Assembly: GCF_026319325.1 (NCBI RefSeq)
Contig: NZ_JAPDMU010000006.1
Span: forward strand, 1 to 64,000
Length of the DNA: 64,000 nt
Source of the DNA: Methylophaga sp. OBS3
GTDB taxonomy: Bacteria > Pseudomonadota > Gammaproteobacteria > Nitrosococcales > Methylophagaceae
Reading direction: 5' to 3'
The notes under the pieces are model-generated. The model worked only from the letters and a program-made list of their open reading frames with translations, was not told where the DNA came from and ran no database searches. The position numbers and the translations under genes are program-made. Numbering within the stretch: position 1 is the stretch's first letter; the number at the start of each line of letters is the position of its first letter. Shown here one piece after another: positions 51,265-60,083 of this stretch.

Positions 51265-52316
51265 TCAACAATTACCTTATCTATTTGATTAAGCATATCA
51301 TTTACCCTGACAGGCCAAGTGTACAGTTTAGAGACCTTCTCTCTAGCTCGCTGTGCAATGGCCTGTCTTGATGAGTCATTTTTTAAATAAAACTGTACCT
51401 TATCTCGTAATTCATCAGAGCCATTGAATGTCTCAATTTCTTTACCTAACTCAAATATATTTGCCACTTCGTCGCAATAGTCAGTCAACATAAAGCACCC
51501 TGCAGCCATTGCCTCAAAAATACGCAAGTTGATACCCGTTTCTGCTGCATAAAATGGTGCTCTGGTGATATTTAAGATAATCTTTGCGTTAGCCATATGC
51601 TGATACAAGTCATTACCCCAAACAGGCTTATCAGTCACAGATTGTTTTAGTGCATCTGACATTAGAGGGAAGTGTCGCTTCCAACGGCTACCAAAGACTG
51701 ATACATATTCAGCAATATGCTCTAGCATAAAAATGCGCCGCAAATCACCGCTTCCTACAAAAAGCACATCTCGGTCAACCTTATTTCTTTCTGGCAACTG
51801 CACTGAATGAGCTCCAAAAGGAGAGAACGAGGCTTGATAGCCCTTTCTTTGCAGAAAGTCAGTTACAACTTTAGAAAAAGAAAAAACGTGATCATAGACT
51901 GAAATTTCTTGCTGCAAAAAGAAAATAAACTCACGACGATTCGAGTAGAGATTACAACTGTCAGTATCGTACAGAAATAATTTGGCTTTATACCGCATAG
52001 CAAGATTCTTAAGTGCTTTTGGATCAATGAATCTGTATACAAAACCAACGACAATCACAATATTAGGCTGATTCAGTTTAAAAATACCCTCCAAAGCATC
52101 AAATCGACACTTCGGCAAATAGGTGAAACTATCTTTATCAAGCTGCTTATTACGTATTTTTTTAATTGCTTCCCTAGGTTTATAAAAACGTAGTCTTGGA
52201 AGGGATGCAAGGTTGCAATATTGGCTTCTTTCTCCTAAATCAAGCACTGACTGATGAATATCTTTTCCAAGTGAAATCCCCCCGATTCCATCCAAAATCA
52301 AAATATTCTTTGTCAT
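51261..52316 (-). CDS. CgeB-like glycosyltransferase (GT4 type)
   Basis: A 351-aa protein resembling the CgeB / glycosyl transferases group 1 family: ILILDGIGGISLGKDIHQSV, VVGFVYRFIDP, YDTDSCNLYSNR, a C-terminal domain with DVLFVGSGDLRRIFMLEHIAEY, AKIILNITRAPFYAAETGINLRIFEAMAAGCFMLTDYCDEV. Start set at ATG 52314-52316 (GGTGATGG precedes it); a TTG and another ATG lie 5 and 2 codons earlier. Sugar specificity unknown. Upstream, 52317-52451 contains no convincing gene. Confidence 0.82.
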   Translation of the reverse strand: MTKNILILDGIGGISLGKDIHQSVLDLGERSQYCNLASLPRLRFYKPREAIKKIRNKQLDKDSFTYLPKCRFDALEGIFKLNQPNIVIVVGFVYRFIDPKALKNLAMRYKAKLFLYDTDSCNLYSNRREFIFFLQQEISVYDHVFSFSKVVTDFLQRKGYQASFSPFGAHSVQLPERNKVDRDVLFVGSGDLRRIFMLEHIAEYVSVFGSRWKRHFPLMSDALKQSVTDKPVWGNDLYQHMANAKIILNITRAPFYAAETGINLRIFEAMAAGCFMLTDYCDEVANIFELGKEIETFNGSDELRDKVQFYLKNDSSRQAIAQRAREKVSKLYTWPVRVNDMLNQIDKVIVD

Positions 52317-52451
52317 TGCCATCACCCACAAAATTAATGCGTATTTTTACCAAGCAGCTTAACCCCTATACAGAATCAATGCTCTCGAGTTATCAACAGC
52401 CCAAAAAGAGCGCTTCCGTTTTGTCGACACTCCATCATTTCTTAACAAGAC

Positions 52452-53069
52452 TTAAATTAACCCCATTAAACTTAAAAGCTTATCGTTAAACGGATACATT
52501 CGTTTAATACGACGCTCAAAGTCTTTCCATTTGCGTTGAATTTTGTGCCTACCTAAATAAGGCACATAGGTCATGATTGGTATCCAATCAGAGTTACCGA
52601 TATTATCGACAATCACACAGCGCCACCTGTCTTCATTAACTTGCTGAAAAACAATATTTTTCGGCTTTAAAGACATAGTGATAATGTTAAACCGAAGTAG
52701 ATAATTTTTGAGTTCATTAAACTCAAAAATCAACTCATTGAGGTGAGCTTCCGTTAATTTTGCATCCCCAAGATAATACTCCAATGTTTTAGAGACATGA
52801 CCGCTAGTATCACGAATCAATTCAAACATTGCTGCAGGGCCAAGGTTTGTCTCTACGTTACCGTAAAATTTGGGCAAACCTTCCCAAGAGATTTTTCTTT
52901 TTTGTAATAACGCGTAATAACCTTGTTCACGTGCTTCTTCCTGAGAGCCACGATTCACCCTGTTACGATCAACCCTAACTTTTATACATCTATCTGGAAA
53001 ATCTGGATGTAAATAAACATCACGATGTAAACCCTGGCCGATCAGTAGGCCAACATTAAGCTCGATCAA
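52452..53069 (-). CDS. YrbL-family kinase-like protein
   Basis: A 205-aa protein of the PhoP-regulated YrbL family (kinase fold): GLLIGQGLHRDVYLHPDFPDRCIKVRVDR (nucleotide loop and Lys), EEAREQGYYALLQKR, SLKPKNIVFQ and RCVIVDNIGNSDWIP. The usual HxD before the KPKN segment is changed (ITMSLKPKN), so catalysis is uncertain. The only family-consistent start is TTG 53067-53069, overlapping the galE stop (TGATTG), with GGAT upstream. YrbL homologues often sit in LPS loci. Confidence 0.82.
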   Translation of the reverse strand: MIELNVGLLIGQGLHRDVYLHPDFPDRCIKVRVDRNRVNRGSQEEAREQGYYALLQKRKISWEGLPKFYGNVETNLGPAAMFELIRDTSGHVSKTLEYYLGDAKLTEAHLNELIFEFNELKNYLLRFNIITMSLKPKNIVFQQVNEDRWRCVIVDNIGNSDWIPIMTYVPYLGRHKIQRKWKDFERRIKRMYPFNDKLLSLMGLI

Positions 53070-54091
53070 TCACCGTATCCTTCTGGATTTTGTTGTTGCC
53101 ATCGCCATGCATCTATCAGCATGTCTTCCAATGTTTTTTCTGTTTTCCAACCTAGTAAGGCACTCGCCAATGAAGCATTCGCGTAATAAATAGCAACATC
53201 GCCAGCACGACGGTCAACTAATTCATATGGTATGGAAATACCGGTTACAAGCTCGAAAGTCTTAACAATTTCTAGAACACTATAACCATGGCCAGCACCA
53301 AGATTGATTGGTGTGCACATGCCTGCTGATTGTTTTTCCAAGAATTGTAACGCTTTAACATGACCTCGCGCCAAATCAATAACGTGGATATAGTCCCGGA
53401 CACCGGTACCATCTACCGTCGGATAATCACTACCAAAAACCGACAACTTCTCAAGTTTCCCAATAGCAACTTGCGTCACGTAAGGTAATAAGTTGTTGGG
53501 GATTTGGGCCGGATCTTCGCCAATCAAGCCACTTGGATGCGCGCCGGCCGGGTTGAAATACCTTAGTAGCGCCACCTTGAATAGTTCTGGTCTTGACTGC
53601 ACAACATCCGCCAACATCTGCTCAATAAACAGCTTACTTCGACCATAGGGATTTGTCGCAAACAATGGAAAAGACTCATCCATTGGCACCGTTTCAGGGT
53701 CGCCATAAACCGTTGCGGAAGAACTAAAGACAAAGTTGCCTACATTGGCTTGCTGCATAACCTGTAGCAATACCAATGTCGAATCCAAGTTATTTTGGTA
53801 ATAGCGAATAGGCTCGGCACAAGACTCACCAACAGCTTTCAAACCAGCAAGGTGAATAACGGCATCGATAGAATGGGCCTTAAATACCTCAGATAAGGCT
53901 TCTGCCTCTCTGACGTCTTGATGATAAAAGTGAACTTTTTTTGCTGTAATTCTTTCAATGCGTTCAATGACGGCGAAACGACTGTTAGACAAGTTATCAA
54001 CAACGACCACATCATAACCAGCATCAAGCAACTCGACGCAAATGTGACTACCTATGTAGCCAGCACCACCGGTGACAAGAACAGTTTTAAT
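53066..54091 (-). CDS. galE: UDP-glucose 4-epimerase GalE with ATT start codon
   Basis: A 341-aa SDR epimerase that interconverts UDP-Glc and UDP-Gal for LPS sugars. The Rossmann motif TGGAGYIGSH, catalytic FSSSATVYG, NPYGRSK (YxxxK), YFNPAGAHPSG and DYIHVIDLARGHVKAL are present. No ATG, GTG or TTG lies upstream of the Rossmann motif in frame; the first TTG (54031) would delete it. AAGGA sits 8 nt before ATT at 54089-54091, which also overlaps the waaG stop (ATTAA), so ATT is the inferred start. A recent ATG to ATT change would lower expression. Confidence 0.88.
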   Translation of the reverse strand: MKTVLVTGGAGYIGSHICVELLDAGYDVVVVDNLSNSRFAVIERIERITAKKVHFYHQDVREAEALSEVFKAHSIDAVIHLAGLKAVGESCAEPIRYYQNNLDSTLVLLQVMQQANVGNFVFSSSATVYGDPETVPMDESFPLFATNPYGRSKLFIEQMLADVVQSRPELFKVALLRYFNPAGAHPSGLIGEDPAQIPNNLLPYVTQVAIGKLEKLSVFGSDYPTVDGTGVRDYIHVIDLARGHVKALQFLEKQSAGMCTPINLGAGHGYSVLEIVKTFELVTGISIPYELVDRRAGDVAIYYANASLASALLGWKTEKTLEDMLIDAWRWQQQNPEGYGD

Positions 54092-55229
54092 GGCTTCTAT
54101 CCTTTTTACTTTTTGCTAAGTCTTCAATCAATTTCGCAGCCTTCTGCGGCATGCTATAGAGGTCTTCATTTTTAGCATAATGAATTGCATTATCAGACCA
54201 GCGCTTTAGCTTGTCTGAATCTAACATCTCAACTAACAACTTGGTAAAAGAGTCCGTGTTTTCGGGAGACTCAATTAAGTGGCCAGCCTGAGACTGCTCA
54301 ACATGATTTGCATAACCACAAGCACTACTAACCAACTGTGGTAATCCGGCAACCATCGCTTCAAGGATCACGGTTCCAGTATTTTCAGAGCGTGCTGGAT
54401 GCATAAATAAATCGGCCGCTTGTAACCACTGGGGAACATCACTTCGCCCCCCCATAAAGTTTACATTTGCACTGATATTTAATTGCCGGGCCAAATATTC
54501 AAACGGCTTTTGATTATCTTCACCAACAACAAAAATATGGGTTCTATTACGAAGCGCTTCGGGTAAAGATGCAATTCCTTTAATAGCAAAATCGACACCT
54601 TTACGTTTGAAACCAGATCCAATCATAAGCAATAAAAAATCGTCACTCGTCAGTCCTAGAGTTTCTCGAAGTGTTTGACGTTGTTGTTGCCAATCAGCTG
54701 GTCGGGTTCTCTCCGGATCGATACCTGGTGGTAAATCAACAAGTCGACTATCAGGTGTCTTGTATATTTCTTGGAACAACCGACGTTGAACCGAAGAAAT
54801 CATCATTGATACCGTTTTGGTATCACGACCAAATACAGCTCGCTCCCATTCAGAATAAAATTTAACACGTCCAAATAATCTTGAAACAGGATAGTGCCAC
54901 TCTTGTCGAGCTCGAGCTAAATAACATGGATCAGCCGCATAGTAGAGATCCAAGCCGGGCATCTTATTAAATCCGATAACAAGATCGTAATGACCCGCTG
55001 ATAATTTTGGTTGAACTTGATGATAAAAATCACGCATTCTCGCGTGGTTACTATACCCTGAGACCTCTATATTTATACGGTTAAACCCCGGAATATCTTC
55101 ACCGTGCCACTCGATACAGTAGACATCAATTTCATCACCAGCGTCTCTTCGCAATTCAAGAATTCGACGAAAATCTCTAGCCAATCCTCCAAACGGAAAA
55201 TATTTATAGAGACAAACTGCTAATTTCAT
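54087..55229 (-). CDS. waaG: LPS core glucosyltransferase I WaaG-like
   Basis: A 380-aa GT4 enzyme. N-terminal FPFGGLARDFRRILELRRDAGDEIDVYC and IGFNKMPGLDLYYAADPC are typical WaaG; the C-domain has LMIGSGFKRKGVDFAIKGIASLP, VVGEDNQKPFEYLARQL, MHPARSENTGTVILEAMVAGLP (E-x7-E). It adds the first glucose (or similar hexose) to heptose II. Overlaps the upstream kinase gene by 26 bp and the galE ATT by 5 bp. Confidence 0.93.
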   Translation of the reverse strand: MKLAVCLYKYFPFGGLARDFRRILELRRDAGDEIDVYCIEWHGEDIPGFNRINIEVSGYSNHARMRDFYHQVQPKLSAGHYDLVIGFNKMPGLDLYYAADPCYLARARQEWHYPVSRLFGRVKFYSEWERAVFGRDTKTVSMMISSVQRRLFQEIYKTPDSRLVDLPPGIDPERTRPADWQQQRQTLRETLGLTSDDFLLLMIGSGFKRKGVDFAIKGIASLPEALRNRTHIFVVGEDNQKPFEYLARQLNISANVNFMGGRSDVPQWLQAADLFMHPARSENTGTVILEAMVAGLPQLVSSACGYANHVEQSQAGHLIESPENTDSFTKLLVEMLDSDKLKRWSDNAIHYAKNEDLYSMPQKAAKLIEDLAKSKKDRSH

Positions 55230-56610
55230 TCATTTCCATCACTTTGTTAATTTGACTTGCAACATCACGACCATCCCAATTGGCCATAAAGCGCCGCTTA
55301 TCCTGCTCATGGAGCAGGTTAAATTTCTTATCTTTTACTTGGCGCATTGCATCTAAATCTATCAGCCATAGCTTGCCATCTTCATCTACCAGCAAATTAT
55401 TCGCTTTCATATCGCCATGCACGATCTGATTTTGGCGTAATACAAGAAATAATTCGCCGATTTGCTTTAATAAAGACGGTGCTTTTAATTGTTCATCACT
55501 TAACTCGAGTAAAGGCTTACCAACCAAGTTTGAACACACGTAATATGAGCGATGTCTGAGCCCCAAAATACGGCGCTCAAGGAATCCCAATGGCTTTGGT
55601 GTTGCTATCCCAACGTAATTCAATAAATTCGCGTTAAGCCATGATGTTCTAGCCCGACTTGGGCGCATACAACGACGCAGAAAGTGCCAAAAACTTTTCA
55701 TATTATAGCGTTTAATGACAACTTCTTGACCGGCATAAAAACTCTGAATGACGGTTGCAGAATTGCCCAGTTTCAATGGCTTTCCATCATTCATGCAGGC
55801 TTCTAATTGAATATAGGAAAGCGTTTGAACTTCCCCTCTTCTCCATGCTTTTTCTTCACGAACGGATTTCTTATATTCCGTCATCGTGCAGTTACGTAAT
55901 TGTTTCTTTAAATAATGACGTTGATGATGCTGACGCGCTTTTTGATAATGGCTTTGAATCTCTATGCTTGCTTGTTGATTAAAGGTTAAAGCCCGTTTTG
56001 TAAAATAACTAGGCAGCTTAGCCTGTAGTTCAGGCTGCATAGTTTCGGGCCACTGTACAAGTAGTGAAGCGATATTTTTGAAGCCCATCGCTAATGAAAT
56101 AGGCTTGCCAGAAATCACTACAGAAGCTAAATCCAAAAGATAAAGCTTGCCCCCAGACAGTACAAAGTTACCTAAGTGAGGATCATCTTGATAGCAGCCA
56201 GCCAAATGACATGTAGCAAACAACTCAAAAAGTTTGTCTAAAGGCTGAGCATCAAAACTCATGTTTGATATTTCAGTGGCATCAGGTAAATATTGATAGG
56301 CAATCGCACTGACACCATTATCTGAGTTCACCTCAGAACGAATACTTGGAACGGGGATCTGGTGCTTACAGCAATAGCTATGCACGCTAAGCTCATGTTC
56401 AAATTCTCGTTGGCCTTTACCTGACGCTATAAATAGCTTCAGAACTAGCAATTCAGCACTTTCCTTTTCTCGTACTAAAAGTGTTGAACGGCGGCCTTGA
56501 AGATGTCTTAAGGTCTTAAGCAGCTCATAATCTTGACCATTAAAATGCAGAGCGCCTGAAATAACTGGTGCTTCATGGTTTAACAAACTATTGGGTGTGT
56601 AACTCATCAT
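55204..56610 (-). CDS. Tandem LPS-kinase fusion (two RfaP/InaA-like domains)
   Basis: A 468-aa protein with two kinase-like domains. Domain 1 (about 20-220) has LLVLKLF (Lys), QDDPHLGNFVL (D143, N148) and LLDLASV (D160). Domain 2 (about 270-460) has EVVIKRYN (Lys), HGDMKANNLL (H398, D400, N405) and LIDLDAM (D418). Domain 2 keeps the full catalytic set; domain 1 lacks the His of HxD. Pseudomonas has separate inner-core kinase genes at the same place (WaaP, WapP, WapQ type). It probably phosphorylates heptose or acts as an accessory to WaaP. Starts at ATG 56608-56610 overlapping the waaP stop. Confidence 0.83.
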   Translation of the reverse strand: MMSYTPNSLLNHEAPVISGALHFNGQDYELLKTLRHLQGRRSTLLVREKESAELLVLKLFIASGKGQREFEHELSVHSYCCKHQIPVPSIRSEVNSDNGVSAIAYQYLPDATEISNMSFDAQPLDKLFELFATCHLAGCYQDDPHLGNFVLSGGKLYLLDLASVVISGKPISLAMGFKNIASLLVQWPETMQPELQAKLPSYFTKRALTFNQQASIEIQSHYQKARQHHQRHYLKKQLRNCTMTEYKKSVREEKAWRRGEVQTLSYIQLEACMNDGKPLKLGNSATVIQSFYAGQEVVIKRYNMKSFWHFLRRCMRPSRARTSWLNANLLNYVGIATPKPLGFLERRILGLRHRSYYVCSNLVGKPLLELSDEQLKAPSLLKQIGELFLVLRQNQIVHGDMKANNLLVDEDGKLWLIDLDAMRQVKDKKFNLLHEQDKRRFMANWDGRDVASQINKVMEMNEISSLSL

Positions 56611-57407
56611 TCAGCCAGTAATGTTTCAGCGCGCTGCTGCACATGTTTCCAGAAATCTGATTGTGTTTGTAATAGTTCGCGTAATGGCAGCCCACTGTAC
56701 TGTTTCATAAAACGCAGTAAATCTCGTGAGGTCAGAGGCACTCTGCTTGCGGAAAAGAATAGACTACCCAAATCTTTGACAAGCCATCTTTCGGGTATTT
56801 TTTTTCGGATCTGAGCTCGGTGTAAATCGATTAGATAAATTGGCATATCTTCAGTGTAAGTATTATGCGAAGCAAAAGACTCATCCAAAAGAAAGTGACA
56901 AAGATAAAAGTCGCGATGATTGATGCCATTGGTATGCATTACTCGGCTAATATGAGCAAGCTTACTAATGAGTGTTTGTTTTGTCTGAAAGGTCGGCGGC
57001 TGACTCTGCCATTGTTCGCCCACCCACTCTAGACTCATTGTCTTTGTTAACTCATCAGTAATAACAAAGGATTGGCGTTTAGCGGGGTTCCAGCCTTTTT
57101 CACCATAAGCTGCAAGTGTCATGGTATCTAGACCAAGCTTCTCTAGAAACTGTATCGCCTGCCACTCATTGCGCGCACTAAAGATAGGTAAACGAAAAGC
57201 GATGAGGTTTTTGAATACCTCTTGCCAACCAATACCTGCATGATATTTCAGAAAGTAAGAATGATTTTGAAAATCAAAGCGTAGTGTGCGACGCCCTTCT
57301 TTATCCCGAAAAACATCACCCGTTATGGATTTAACTTGAGAAAAAACTGACTTATTAGCCCAAGCCAGCTGAAACTCTTTGCGTAAAAATAGCTTGTCAT
57401 TATTCAT
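56607..57407 (-). CDS. waaP: LPS core heptose(I) kinase WaaP (RfaP)
   Basis: A 266-aa kinase, the standard RfaP length. It has KSITGDVFRDKEGRRTLRF, YFLKYHAGIGWQEVFKNL (nucleotide Lys), RNEWQAIQFLEKLGLDTM, the catalytic loop GINHRDFYLCHFLL and IYLIDLHRAQIRKKIP. It phosphorylates heptose I from ATP in the cytoplasm, a modification that in Pseudomonas is needed for LPS export. First gene of the waaP-kinase-waaG-galE-yrbL minus-strand operon. ATG 57405-57407. Confidence 0.95.
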   Translation of the reverse strand: MNNDKLFLRKEFQLAWANKSVFSQVKSITGDVFRDKEGRRTLRFDFQNHSYFLKYHAGIGWQEVFKNLIAFRLPIFSARNEWQAIQFLEKLGLDTMTLAAYGEKGWNPAKRQSFVITDELTKTMSLEWVGEQWQSQPPTFQTKQTLISKLAHISRVMHTNGINHRDFYLCHFLLDESFASHNTYTEDMPIYLIDLHRAQIRKKIPERWLVKDLGSLFFSASRVPLTSRDLLRFMKQYSGLPLRELLQTQSDFWKHVQQRAETLLAE

Positions 57408-57451
57408 TATGGCTTTTGGGCGTGTGATTTATGCGGTTGCGAATAACGTTT

Positions 57452-57460
57452 TGCTACACT
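57452..57460 (+). promoter_or_regulatory. Possible extended -10 promoter of gmhA
   Basis: TGCTACACT (TGn plus TACACT at 57455-57460) lies about 50 nt before the GTG start of gmhA and within the roughly 100-bp space that separates it from the divergent waaP. No convincing -35 was found. Confidence 0.3.
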
Positions 57461-57510
57461 ATCCGCAAAGAAGACAAATATTAACACCTGACCCCATAAA
57501 GAGGTACACC

Positions 57511-58068
57511 GTGTCATTCCACTCTACATTAAGTCGCCATCAACAAATGGTCGACAGTTTGTTTGCCATGACGCCACAACTTGAGGCGTTATCAAATCGT
57601 ATTAACGAATGCGTGTTGGCCGGAAACAAAGTTTTGTTCTTTGGTAATGGTGGTAGCGCGGCAGATGCGCAACATATGGCTGCGGAGTTTATTGTTCGTT
57701 ACAAAGATGACCGCCAACCTTTAGCTGCCATTGCATTAACGACTGATACCTCAATTCTGACAGCACATAGCAACGACTATAGTTTTGACTCTGTATTCGA
57801 TAGACAAATATTGGCACTAGGAAAGCCTGGGGACATTGCGATTGGTTTATCCACATCCGGTAACAGCAAAAATGTCATTAATGGCGTTAAAGCAGCGCAA
57901 TCATTAGGCATTTATAGTGTGGCATTTACTGGTGATAGTGGTGGCCAGTTACTGGAGATTGCTGATGAATGTGTGCGTATTCAAAGTACGGAAACAGCAC
58001 GCGTTCAGGAAGGCCACATCATCATTGGCCATTGGCTGTGTGAAGCGTTAGACGCGCAGTTAGCGTAA
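57511..58068 (+). CDS. gmhA: Sedoheptulose-7-phosphate isomerase GmhA
   Basis: A 185-aa SIS-domain isomerase converting sedoheptulose 7-phosphate to D-glycero-D-manno-heptose 7-phosphate, first step of ADP-heptose synthesis. It has LFFGNGGSAADAQHMAAEFIVRYK, LAAIALTTDTSILTAHSNDY, GLSTSGNSKNVI and QEGHIIIGHWLCEALD. GTG 57511-57513 with GAGG 6-7 nt upstream is the start; the frame continues 44 codons upstream but that part enters the waaP promoter and lacks similarity. Confidence 0.95.
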   Translation: MSFHSTLSRHQQMVDSLFAMTPQLEALSNRINECVLAGNKVLFFGNGGSAADAQHMAAEFIVRYKDDRQPLAAIALTTDTSILTAHSNDYSFDSVFDRQILALGKPGDIAIGLSTSGNSKNVINGVKAAQSLGIYSVAFTGDSGGQLLEIADECVRIQSTETARVQEGHIIIGHWLCEALDAQLA

Positions 58069-58070
58069 CG

Positions 58071-59264
58071 ATGACTGAAAAGCATATTCAAGCCGATGTT
58101 GTCATTGTTGGAGCAGGCATAGCAGGCTTATGGTTACATAATCGTCTTAATCAGCTTGGCTACCATGCTTTATTGTTAGAAAAAGGCAAAATTGGTCAGG
58201 CACAAACACTGTCTGCGCAAGGCATCATCCACGGCGGAAGTAAGTACGCACTAAATGGTATTTTATCCAATGCGGCACAAGCCATTAGTGCTATGCCCAC
58301 TCGCTGGCAAGCTTGTCTATCTGGACAGGGTGAGATTGACTTAAGTCAGGTCAAAATCAACACCAATCACCAACTGTTATGGTCAACCAACAGTTTGTCA
58401 TCAAAGATGGTGTCATTCTTTGCCAGTAAAGCCTTACAGAGCCGTATGCAAGCTGTACCTAAAAGCGCACGACAAGGCTTGTTTGCGGATCCAAGTTTCC
58501 AAGGTTCACTTTATGAATTAGATGAACCTGTATTAGATGTTCATAGTGTTTTAACGCAGCTTACCCAAACTTATCCTGAGCGGATTTTGCAGCTCCCAGA
58601 TGGCGAAATGTATTGTGATTTTGAGAAAGTGCGACTGCAGTCTATTCATTACGGTGATGTACAAATAAGTGCCCAACAATTTGTCTTTACTGCTGGCGAA
58701 GGTATGGCAGATATATTGTCAGCGCTCGGTTTGAAAAAGCCAAAAATGCAATTGCGACCATTACAAATGCTGCTTTGTAAGGCAAAAAATCCAGAAACAC
58801 CATTACCGAAAATTTATGCACACAGTCTCGGCAGTGGCAGCAAACCTATCGCCACGATCAGCAGCCATTCAGATAAAGACGGCAATATCGTTTGGTATCT
58901 CGGTGGTAATATCGCTGAAGAAGGGGTTGGGAAGCCCACCAATGTTTTGATAAAAGAAGCACAAGCTTTATTAAGTCAGATTTTGCCTTGGTACAGTCCA
59001 CCAGAATTAATTTGGGCGACACATAACGTTAATCGAGCCGAACCTAAACAATCAGGGTTTGCACGACCCGATAGCGCCTTTGTCTCATCTCATGAGAATG
59101 TGCATATCGGCTGGCCAACGAAACTTGCTCTCGCACCCGATTTGAGCGATAAAGTGATTGCCGCTTTGGAAACCCAAAACTTGCAAAAAAACGCACCGCA
59201 AAATACTGATGCCTTACCACGAGCAGAAATAGCCGAACCGTTATGGGATCGTGCATTCCAATGA
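58071..59264 (+). CDS. FAD-dependent oxidoreductase (DAO/GlpD-like fold)
   Basis: A 397-aa flavoprotein. The N-terminal dinucleotide fold is VVIVGAGIAGLWLHNRL, followed by LLEKGKIGQAQTLSAQGIIHGGSKYAL, with a C-terminal FAD-contacting stretch (WPTKLALAPDLSDK). It resembles glycerol-3-phosphate dehydrogenase or D-amino acid oxidase type enzymes. The substrate is unknown; it lies 2 nt after gmhA and overlaps the aldo-keto reductase (ATGA), so it belongs to this sugar operon. Confidence 0.78.
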   Translation: MTEKHIQADVVIVGAGIAGLWLHNRLNQLGYHALLLEKGKIGQAQTLSAQGIIHGGSKYALNGILSNAAQAISAMPTRWQACLSGQGEIDLSQVKINTNHQLLWSTNSLSSKMVSFFASKALQSRMQAVPKSARQGLFADPSFQGSLYELDEPVLDVHSVLTQLTQTYPERILQLPDGEMYCDFEKVRLQSIHYGDVQISAQQFVFTAGEGMADILSALGLKKPKMQLRPLQMLLCKAKNPETPLPKIYAHSLGSGSKPIATISSHSDKDGNIVWYLGGNIAEEGVGKPTNVLIKEAQALLSQILPWYSPPELIWATHNVNRAEPKQSGFARPDSAFVSSHENVHIGWPTKLALAPDLSDKVIAALETQNLQKNAPQNTDALPRAEIAEPLWDRAFQ

Positions 59265-60061
59265 CGCTAACATTACCCCAAAAAAACATTGCGGGAACTG
59301 ATATTAGTGTCTCAGTTTTAGGATTAGGCACCGTTAAACTCGGCCGCGATAAAGGCGTCAAATACCCGACCAGTTTTACGATTCCAGATGATGAAGCTGC
59401 ACTCGCATTGCTTGATGAAGCATGGAATTTAGGAATCAATTTAATCGACACCGCACCCGCTTATGGCAATAGTGAGCAACGACTAGGGCAGTTACTCCCA
59501 CAACTCCCTCATCCGTTTGTTATTTGCAGTAAAGCGGGTGAGTTATTCGATAATCAAACGGGTGAATCTCACTTTGATTTTTCGGCTGACGGACTTCGCC
59601 GCAGTGTCGAGACCAGCTTGGGGCGTTTAGGTCGAGATAAGATTGATATTGTGTTGATTCATTCAGATGGAAATGATGTCCCAGTAATCGAAAAATTTCG
59701 AGCATTAGACACATTAAACCAACTGAAATCTGAAGGCCTGATTGGTGCAACCGGTATGTCTAGCAAAACTGTCGAAGGTGGACTATTAACGCTCGCACAA
59801 TCAGATATCGCCATGGTGACACATAATCTCGACTATCAAGGCGAACAAGCTGTGGTAAATAAAGCGGCAGAACTTGGTAAAAGTATTTTTATCAAGAAAG
59901 CCTTTGCCAGCGGTCATTTACCCGCAGGCAAAGACGCCATCACTGAAAGTTTCAAACTTATCTATGCTAACAAGGCAATCGCGAGTGTCATTATTGGTAC
60001 GATTAACCCGATTCATCTCAAAGATAATGTTGCTAAAGCGATAAAAGTACTTTGCCAATAA
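59261..60061 (+). CDS. Aldo/keto reductase
   Basis: A 266-aa AKR (TIM barrel). Residues D63 and Y68 in LIDTAPAYGNSEQRLG, the Lys in VICSKAGEL and the His in VLIHSDGND form the usual Asp-Tyr-Lys-His tetrad; IIGTINPIHLKDNV is the C-terminal cofactor region. Start set at ATG 59261 (ATGA overlap with the FAD gene), not the ATG six codons earlier. Substrate unknown; with the FAD enzyme it could act on a sugar or an intermediate of the heptose or core pathway, which is only inference from position. Confidence 0.88.
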   Translation: MTLTLPQKNIAGTDISVSVLGLGTVKLGRDKGVKYPTSFTIPDDEAALALLDEAWNLGINLIDTAPAYGNSEQRLGQLLPQLPHPFVICSKAGELFDNQTGESHFDFSADGLRRSVETSLGRLGRDKIDIVLIHSDGNDVPVIEKFRALDTLNQLKSEGLIGATGMSSKTVEGGLLTLAQSDIAMVTHNLDYQGEQAVVNKAAELGKSIFIKKAFASGHLPAGKDAITESFKLIYANKAIASVIIGTINPIHLKDNVAKAIKVLCQ

Positions 60062-60083
60062 GTTTATAAGTTGGCGTTTTTAC

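Noticed and set aside
52196..52489. A 97-codon plus-strand frame between the CgeB-like and YrbL-like genes
   Set aside because: It overlaps both real genes on the other strand, matches no family, and is probably chance, though a short remnant of a core gene cannot be excluded.
57379..57510. Upstream extension of gmhA
   Set aside because: It overlaps the waaP start and promoter, lacks family similarity, and GTG 57511 has a good ribosome site.
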